A stretch of 64,000 nucleotides of DNA from an uncultured bacterium (lineage in GTDB: Bacteria; Patescibacteriota; Gracilibacteria; Absconditabacterales; Absconditicoccaceae), in assembly GCA_937862565.1 (NCBI GenBank), contig CALMFT010000015.1:1-64000 (forward strand), in the 5' to 3' direction. Shown here piece after piece: positions 58,555-64,000 of the stretch (the stretch's first letter is position 1; the number at the start of each line of letters is the position of its first letter). The translations under genes were made by a program, and so were the position numbers. The notes under the pieces are model-generated. The model worked only from the letters and a program-made list of their open reading frames with translations. It ran no database searches and had not been told where the DNA came from.

Positions 58555-59013
58555 ATGGAGAGAGATGAAAAACTGATATCGGAGGTAGAGTCTACAGTAA
58601 TAAAAAACTTGGCACTTAAATTCAGATTGCCAGTAAATGAAATACATTCTATTTTGGATGAAGTTACTTCTGGTACTAAGGATAATGAGAGCGAGTCGTT
58701 TGCTCAATCAAAAAAAATAAATGAAGAATTTGTAGAACAAAAACAAAATCAAATTGATTTTGCTTTAAAACTCAAATCAGAAGAGAGACTTGGAAATATT
58801 CAAGAAGCACTTTTATTGGGAATAGAACAAAATACTAAGGCTATGAAATATTGAATGCAAGAAAGTTTAGAGCAAAATACTAAGGCTATGAGAGATTGAA
58901 TGCAAGAAAGTTTAGATAAAAATACTTATCTTATTCATAGAAATATAGAGCTTATGGGCGATTTAATTACTGCAATTAATAATTTAAAGGATGAAATAAA
59001 GTATAGATTATAA
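58555..59013 (+). CDS. Hypothetical coiled-coil protein with tandem 15-residue repeat
   Basis: The protein has 152 residues, with two TGA-encoded glycines (KYGMQESL and RDGMQESL). It is hydrophilic and helical. Two near-identical 15-residue units (EQNTKAMxxGMQESL) lie near residues 90-120, from a 45-bp duplication at about 58825-58914. The rest is a predicted coiled coil with heptad-like spacing. The family is unknown. It has its own consensus promoter and no co-directional neighbour. The TTG nine bases upstream is an alternative start but the ATG fits the promoter distance. Confidence 0.65.
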
Positions 59014-59071
59014 ATAAGATTATGTCTGAAAATAAAAACAAATCAATTTGTAAAGCTTAATGAATCTATTT

Positions 59072-59623
59072 TTATAACTTTCCAATAACTCGAGTAATTA
59101 CCTGAGACATTGTAGATTGATCTACGGTTTCTGTATATTCTCAAAGAAGTTGTTTAACTCTTTCGCTATCATAACCCAGTCCTTTACAGTATTTTACAAT
59201 ATCTCTTGCTACTTTGCTATCTCCGTGAATCTTGAGAAGATCGTCAGCTTTGATTACTGATTTGAGTTCTACTACCAACCTTTTTGCAGTTTTTGGACCT
59301 ACTCCAGGAATTTTTTGGAAGTATGTAATATTCATGGTCTCGACTGCCTTCTCTAGATCTTGATAATTGAGATTGGAGATAGTAAATGCTGTCTTTGCTC
59401 CAATTCAGCTTATTTTAATTAATTTCAAAAAAAGTGATTTTGGTTCTACAGTATCTCGAGCAAAATAAAATACTGTTTTTTGGTTATCATCCATCAATGG
59501 GAAAAGATGGTAGGTTCAAGAATTTTGAATTCATTGATAGTCAGCTTGTATGCCTAAAAAATCATTGCTGATATATTGGAACTCACCAAAGTGTTGTATT
59601 TTACCTGTTATTAAATGAAACAT
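59072..59623 (-). CDS. ruvA: Holliday junction ATP-dependent DNA helicase subunit RuvA
   Basis: The protein has 183 residues, joined across four TGA codons. The N-terminal OB-fold is MFHLITGKIQHFGEFQYI and onward. Two helix-hairpin-helix motifs follow: LIKISGIGAKTA (first Gly from TGA) near 70-80 and KIPGVGPKTAKRLVVEL near 104-120. The C-terminal domain III is short and ends VITRVIGKL. RuvA tetramers bind four-way junctions and load RuvB for branch migration. ATG 59621-59623 gives the family start. ruvB and ruvC are not adjacent. Confidence 0.95.
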
Positions 59624-59679
59624 TGAACAATAATGATAATTTAAAATGAAAATAATCTATAATCTGAAACTGTTCATTA

Positions 59680-60102
59680 TTACAACTCTATATCCAATTC
59701 ATTTCATTGCGTATCTATTGGCTGAGAGAAAATCTTAGATTGTGGGTAGCCATTTTTGACAATATCTGTGATAGAAAACATTTCTTTGGTTAGCTCGCTA
59801 ACTCTGATAAACACATTTCTTGGTGTGTAGTATTCATATCCTTCAACTTTTGCTCTTTTGAATAACACCGGGAAGATAAATAAGAACAATAAACAAAGTA
59901 TTAATCCTATAATCATGTACTGTAATCCATCTCGAGCTTTTTGTTGTTTTGCAACATCTCCATGCGAAAAGATAAATCTAATAGCAGAATTTAAAAATGC
60001 ATAAATGCATCCTGCAAAAATCAAAACCACAATCCCAGCTAAGACTGTAAGAACAACCCAAGGAATCATATTTGTATCGTAGGTACTAGCTAAGGGATCC
60101 AT
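59680..60102 (-). CDS. Two-helix pilin-like membrane protein
   Basis: The protein has 140 residues; one TGA-encoded Gly extends the frame to TAA 59680-59682 (tail GNELDIEL). Two helices: VVLTVLAGIVVLIFAGCIYAF and MIIGLILCLLFLFIFPVLF, with a loop SHGDVAKQQKARDGLQY. This loop (GD-x-AKxQKxRDGL) and layout are typical of the pilin-like TrbC/VirB2-class proteins in CPR genomes. The C-terminal part is soluble. It resembles the protein at 31261 in plan. The gene lies 57 bp upstream of the RuvA start on the same strand. Confidence 0.6.
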
Positions 60103-60254
60103 AAATAATCGTTCGATATATAAGGTTAAAGTGAATATACACTATACCCAAGTGATTCTAAAAATCAAATTGATTGTGGGTGAATTCACTTATGAGAGAT
60201 TATTTTTTGCTAGTCTTGTAGATTTAAATTGCTATATACATTGAATTATTTTTT

Positions 60255-60283
60255 TTGTACAGTGCTATTGTTAACGTTATAAA
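60255..60283 (+). promoter_or_regulatory. Sigma70-type promoter for the 25-residue peptide gene
   Basis: TTGTAC at 60255-60260, 17-bp spacer, TATAAA at 60278-60283, 11 bp before ATG 60295. The transcript would have almost no leader. Confidence 0.7.
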
Positions 60284-60294
60284 ATTAAATTGTT

Positions 60295-60372
60295 ATGAGT
60301 AGTGATCAAAAAGGTGGACAAGACATCATTTCGTTTGTACCCGATGTAATCGTTGATCTTATTAATATCTAA
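60295..60372 (+). CDS. Small peptide of 25 residues
   Basis: ATG 60295 to TAA 60370-60372. Residues 1-9 are polar (MSSDQKGGQ); residues 10-25 form an amphipathic, membrane-active-looking helix (DIISFVPDVIVDLINI). A good promoter ends 11 bp upstream and a strong terminator begins 15 bp downstream, so the whole transcript is about 130 nt. The QDIIS block is also found in staphylococcal delta-hemolysin, a phenol-soluble modulin, but with one short match this may be chance. Alternatively the unit is a small RNA with an incidental reading frame. Confidence 0.45.
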   Translation: MSSDQKGGQDIISFVPDVIVDLINI

Positions 60373-60387
60373 GATTAAAAACCGATT

Positions 60388-60421
60388 ATGAGCTGAGATT
60401 ATTATCTTAGCTCATTTTTTT
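60388..60421 (+). terminator. Rho-independent terminator after the small peptide gene
   Basis: ATGAGCTGAGAT at 60388-60399 pairs with ATCTTAGCTCAT at 60404-60415 (one G-T pair), followed by six T residues. Confidence 0.9.
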
Positions 60422-60427
60422 AATACA

Positions 60428-60455
60428 AAAAACATAACTGGGAAGTTATGTTTTT
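60428..60455. terminator. Rho-independent terminator for rpsP (bidirectional)
   Basis: AAAAACATAACT at 60428-60439 pairs with AGTTATGTTTTT at 60444-60455. It lies 22 bp beyond the rpsP stop on the minus strand. Confidence 0.9.
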
Positions 60456-60477
60456 GAAACTTAGAAGAAAGTATTTA

Positions 60478-60768
60478 TTATTTTTGTTTACTTGCTTTTT
60501 GAGCAGTTCTAATAGTGAAAAATTTTGTGAATACTTCATCTTTTGATCTTGAATAAGCTAGTTTTGCAACTCTATCAGATAATTGAGTTCCTTGAGAAAT
60601 TTGTGCTTTCAATTGTTCGATATCAACTTGGAATTCATGTCTCAAAGGATTGTATCGTCCAAGTACTTGAGTATATCCAGATTTTACAGGTTTTTTATGG
60701 TCAGTAAGTACGATTCTGAAAAATGGTAGATTTTTTTGTCCAGTTCTTGCGAGTCTAATAATTTGCAT
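60478..60768 (-). CDS. rpsP: 30S ribosomal protein S16
   Basis: The protein has 96 residues. QIIRLARTGQKNLPFFRIVL, VLGRYNPLRHEF, and SQGTQLSDRVAKLA (family: GA-x-PTD-x-V) match bS16, with two changes: the usual R-x-G-x-K-KRPFYRIV start is relaxed, and PSDTVR is QLSDRVAK. bS16 stabilises the central and 5' domains of 16S rRNA. No TGA codon. It lies next to rpmG on the same strand, 49 bp away. Confidence 0.95.
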   Translation of the reverse strand: MQIIRLARTGQKNLPFFRIVLTDHKKPVKSGYTQVLGRYNPLRHEFQVDIEQLKAQISQGTQLSDRVAKLAYSRSKDEVFTKFFTIRTAQKASKQK

Positions 60769-60817
60769 TGATAATAAAATAATAATTAAAATGGTGAGAG
60801 TAGTCTATGAGCAACTT

Positions 60818-60994
60818 TTATTTCAACTTAAGTCTTACTTTATGCAAAGTATGCTTTCTAAGTTGTGGACAATACTTCATCAATTCAATTTTTTGAGTAT
60901 TGAGTTTATTGTAAGTAGTAACATAATTTTGTGCTCCAGATTCAGTACAAATGAGTCCTACTAGAATTCTTGCTCCTTTTTTTTTCTTAGCCAT
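60818..60994 (-). CDS. rpmG: 50S ribosomal protein L33
   Basis: The protein has 58 residues. [26 protein letters not shown] and [13 protein letters not shown] match bL33; only two of the four zinc cysteines remain (CTES and YCPQ), as in the Cys-minus forms. ATG 60992-60994 is the typical start; upstream in-frame codons are not part of the family. bL33 sits near the E-site. No TGA codon. Confidence 0.95.
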   Translation of the reverse strand: MAKKKKGARILVGLICTESGAQNYVTTYNKLNTQKIELMKYCPQLRKHTLHKVRLKLK

Positions 60995-61229
60995 TTTTTT
61001 TATCCAAAATAAAGTAAATAGAGTTTTGAATTGATCATTCAAAGGTGATGTACTTTTATAATAATTTTTCGTACAAATTCAAGTCAGATTATTTTCAATT
61101 TACAAATATTGAGATTGTGTTACTATATTGACTGAACTATTGTAAATCAGATGCATATTGTTATTTCTTAGTAGTGATCATATCGGTACTAAACACTAAT
61201 TTTTTGCAAATTTAAACTTACATATTCAA

Positions 61230-62738
61230 ATGAAACTTTTTTTTGATCGTTCAGATAGTTTTTATAAGATTTTTAAAAGTATAGAAAAAATTCCTGATGG
61301 AAAAACTATTACTATAGAAATTCATCCATATAATCAATTTTTTAAAAATATACGACGAGGAAAGCAATTACTTGAGCTCCTTAAAGAAAAAAAAATATCA
61401 TATTCGGTGCTTACTAATTCAGATTTTGTGACTTCTTATTTCCAAGAACTGTGAGAAGTGCCAGTAGTAAATAAAGACAATAAACTCAAAAATTTTGTTC
61501 AGGCAGTATACAACTTTTTTTTCAATATCAAAAGTTTCCATCTTCAAATGCTCTCCAAAAAGGATTACCTTTCATTTGTAGTATTAGCATTGGAATCGTT
61601 AATTGTGCTTATCGCAATTTATATCTTCTGAGTAATTCTTGTACCTACTGCTGTTGTAGCAATCAAACCTAGTTTCAATATTGAAGAAGTCGCTTACAAC
61701 TTTAGGTATTACCCTATTGAAACCCCATTGGCTGGTGAAGATCTTAAATTTATTTCTATTCCTTATTATAAATCAAGCATTGAGAATGAATCCAATTTTT
61801 CAGTGCCAGTAAGCAACATCGTGGATACCGTAATCAATGCTAAAGGATTTGTGAAATTTACCAATAATCTTGGAGCTTCGCTTACCCTCAAGCCTAGCAC
61901 CAAATTGGTCACCAAAGATGGTATTCTGTTAGCGACTCTTGATTGGGTTACTGTACCCGCAAAGGGAAATGTTGTAGTGCCTGCCGAAGCATTAGATAGA
62001 GATGATAAAAACGATATAATCTGAAATAGAGGAAATATAGCGGCTGGTACTACGCTTGAAGTAAAAAATCTTCAATGAACTGTAAAGTCAAATATATTAG
62101 TTAGCGCTACGGTTAATTTTACCGGTGGAAAGAACTTTAGTGAATGAGTCATTGTTCAAGCTGATTTGGATAACTTTAAAGTGAAGGCTAAAGAGCAACT
62201 CAATAAAGTCAAAAGGGATATTATCATGAAACAAGTAAAAACTGAAACTCTCAAACCTCTGCTTTTTGATGATATGATTGAGGGCGAATTGGGTGAAATA
62301 AAGTTCAATAAAAATATAGGAGAAGTAGCAAGTGTGCTTGATGGTTCACTAAAACAAAAAATTGTTTTCCGTTATATTCGTTGGGATGAGCTGATGAGCG
62401 CAGTTTACAAATTTACTTCTCAAAGATCCAACCAATCATTTTCTTTGGTGGAGATAGATAGAAATAGTGCAGTATTATATGATAGATTCGTTTCTTCAAC
62501 AGGAATATATATCATACCTACCAAAATAAATACTATCCGAGGATACAATTTTTCTACAGATATTGCTTGATTAAAAAGTCAGATAAAACAAAAAATTTCA
62601 GGTATGACAAAAGAAGCAGCCGCACAATCACTACTAACTTTTTCTAATATTGGAGCTGCTGAAATTAAAATTTCACCATTTTGGATTCATAAAATTCCAA
62701 ATGTTATGAGCAGAATAAAGATTGAATTAGTTAAATAA
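61230..62738 (+). CDS. Membrane-anchored surface protein, baseplate-J-like segment
   Basis: The protein has 502 residues, joined across six TGA codons. Residues 1-110 are cytoplasmic and begin MKLFFDRSDSFYKIFKSIE. One membrane helix spans about 115-145 (FVVLALESLIVLIAIYIFGVILVPT). The outer part, about 150-500, is beta-rich. Its middle (FTNNLGASLTLKPSTKLVTK, then VTVPAKGNVVVPAEAL, and NRGNIAAGTTLEV) resembles the phage baseplate J/gp47 segment seen in many CPR envelope proteins. The role is unknown; a link to a contractile or adhesive device is speculative. It lies divergent to rpmG. A hairpin follows its stop. Confidence 0.7.
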
Positions 62739-62749
62739 ACAATAAAAAA

Positions 62750-62771
62750 AACTTAGCAATAATGCTGAGTT
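62750..62771. terminator. Possible terminator hairpin
   Basis: AACTTAGCA at 62750-62758 pairs with TGCTGAGTT at 62763-62771 (one G-T). An A-tract precedes it, so it could stop transcription coming from tRNA-Leu on the minus strand; no T-tract follows on the plus strand. Confidence 0.45.
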
Positions 62772-62789
62772 ATAATTCTTAATAAGATT

Positions 62790-62870
62790 TGCCGAGAACA
62801 GGACTCGAACCTGCACACCAAAAGATACTGCGTTCTAAGCACAGCGTGTCTACCATTCCACCATCTCGGC
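62790..62870 (-). tRNA. tRNA-Leu (anticodon TAG), CCA not encoded
   Basis: On the minus strand the acceptor GCCGAGA pairs with TCTCGGC. The anticodon arm is CTGTG-CTTAGAA-CGCAG, giving anticodon TAG. A long variable arm (TATCTTTTGGTG region) and GTTCGAGTC in the T loop are present. After discriminator A the genome reads AAT, so CCA must be added. Confidence 0.93.
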
Positions 62871-63070
62871 ACTAATGAACAATCCACTTATGAGTAGGGA
62901 TTCTAATAGTTTTTTTCTCACATATTACAAGATCTGTTTTAGAACTATTGGATACTGCCATTAATTAGCAATTGACTACTTTCTGATATTCATTAGTATT
63001 ATAAAATCTAAAATACAAATAGTTAATAAAATTAAATTAATTTTTTATTTACTCTACACTATATCTGATT

Positions 63071-64000
63071 ATGTTTTTATACTTTTCATCTTTTAAAAAA
63101 ACTTTTATACTTTTAGTAGTGCTTTTCGTAACATTATTGCCACTATCAGGTTTTACGTACGTTACAATCACTGATAATACATCAAAAAGTACTGCAGTAT
63201 ACGTAGGAGGCACAGGAAAAGAAACAACAACAAGAACTATTGGTAATGGAAATACTCAAATTAATACAAATTCAGCATCGAATAATACTGGTAAAATTCT
63301 TATCAATCCAAGTAATAAAACAGGATCTAGTATCTTTGATTCTACAGGTTTAACTTTTGAGGACATTAACTCGATAGGACTTCCTGAAGATCCAGAGTTC
63401 TTGGAAGCACTAGCATGGATGTATACCAATAAACTTACAAGTCTATGAACTCCAGACTCATTCAGACCATTTGATAAAGTAACTAGAGAAGAATCTTCAA
63501 AAATATTTGGTAGATTTGCAAAATGAATTTTGAAAGTTAAGTTCAAAACAGAGATAAATAATGATTCTTGTATTTTTACAGATAGTTGATCAATTTCTTC
63601 TCCGCTGAGTTTGGATGTATTTGATGCATGTAAACTATGATTATTTAAAGGTGGAAATGGGGCCGCTTTCAATCCTCAGGGTGGTTTAACAAAGGCACAG
63701 TCATTAGCAGTGTTGGTGAGATTGTTTGATAATAAATCTTGGGACGAAACGACCGACCCTCGGTTTTATAATTATTATAAAAGAGCATACGAATTAGAAA
63801 TTACAAAAGATGTAGATTTTGAAAATTTTAATAGAGATGTAACAAGATATGAAGTTGCTCTGATGATTTATAGGTTCAATATAAAATACAAAATACTTAA
63901 ACCACAAAATGATAAGATTGTACCAACAAATCCATTTATTACCACAGTTCCAAATAGTACAGTTGTACAAACAGGCTCCAATCTAAAATCAGCTATGATA
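63071..64000 (+). CDS. Secreted SLH-like surface protein, 5' part (3' end outside window)
   Basis: The frame is open through seven TGA codons to the end of the window, 310 codons. A signal peptide (KKTFILLVVLFVTLLPLSG) ends near GFTYV. A Ser/Thr/Asn/Gly-rich linker runs to about residue 90. Then comes a segment like the SLH-like region at 45184: EDPEFLEALAWMYTNKLTSLG, FRPFDKVTREESSKIFGRFA, CIFTDSGSISSPLSLDVFDACKLGLF, NPQGGLTKAQSLAVLVRLF, and RYEVALMIYRF. SLH-like repeats here are N-terminal, unlike the C-terminal ones at 45184. It probably attaches to the wall. The C-terminal cargo is not visible. Confidence 0.82.

Noticed and set aside
60295-60372. Firm assignment of the 25-residue peptide as a phenol-soluble-modulin toxin
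   Set aside because: The similarity is one five-residue block plus an amphipathic helix, which is too little for a family call.

Overview
The window comes from a bacterium that reads UGA as glycine (genetic code 25). This is the hallmark of the candidate phyla Absconditabacteria (SR1) and Gracilibacteria (BD1-5) in the Candidate Phyla Radiation. The evidence is internal. Nearly every long gene is cut into pieces by in-frame TGA, and the pieces join into full-length proteins when TGA is read as Gly. The TGA codons then fall on invariant glycines: RecA, the Walker A of a VirD4/TraG-like ATPase, GatA GGSSSGS, the nucleotidyltransferase GxGTR loop, RuvA helix-hairpin-helix, MORN EG. Only TAA and TAG end genes. 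All coordinates below assume this code. The DNA is AT-rich (about one third G+C by eye), Shine-Dalgarno sequences are mostly absent, and promoters of TTGACA-17-TATAAT type are visible.

Layout. 0-5.4 kb: the end of a MORN-repeat protein, a DUF4112 protein, a DEAD-box helicase with RGG tail, recA, a DsbB-like protein. 5.4-10.2 kb (minus strand): Hsp20, RseP-type protease, small membrane and regulatory proteins, SecF. 10.3-14.7 kb: a C-terminally truncated alanyl-tRNA synthetase, a TIM-barrel isomerase, the primary sigma factor. 14.8-17.7 kb: a VirD4/TraG-like ATPase with a C-terminal S1 domain. 17.8-30.6 kb: an unknown 450-residue protein and two giant proteins of about 1,700 and 1,935 residues, the second secreted and rich in DUF11 and cysteine-rich repeats. 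30.7-33.8 kb: an IscU/SufU-like protein lacking two cysteines, a VirB2-like pilin, and two adjacent proteins with carbonic-anhydrase-like CxDxR motifs. 33.9-39.2 kb: a MacAB-type export operon and an O-antigen-ligase-like protein. 39.3-44.9 kb: ComF, tRNA-Gly(GCC), alpha/beta hydrolase, a UGA-dense nucleotidyltransferase plus Nudix-like pair, a lipoprotein. 45-50.8 kb: an SLH-like surface protein, a Ca2+-type P-ATPase, a phospholipase-D-family protein. 51-58.4 kb: CtpA-type protease, TrmB, class B penicillin-binding protein, GatA. 58.5-64 kb: RuvA, a second pilin-like protein, a 25-residue peptide gene, rpsP, rpmG, tRNA-Leu(UAG), and the start of a second SLH-like protein.

The gene content fits a small, reduced genome that keeps information processing and recombination, a peptidoglycan wall, secretion and adhesion machinery (VirD4-like ATPase, pilins, SecF, MacAB, giant surface proteins), and little biosynthesis.

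Non-coding structure is as interesting as the genes. The 9-mer TCAGATTAT (or its complement ATAATCTGA) occurs about 35 times, roughly once per 1.8 kb, balanced between strands and concentrated between genes; it is a candidate DNA-uptake or other genome-architecture signal. An 18-bp palindrome family has inserted in frame into one gene and reached the end of another. An inverted pair of composite intergenic elements lies at 19.2 and 54.2 kb.
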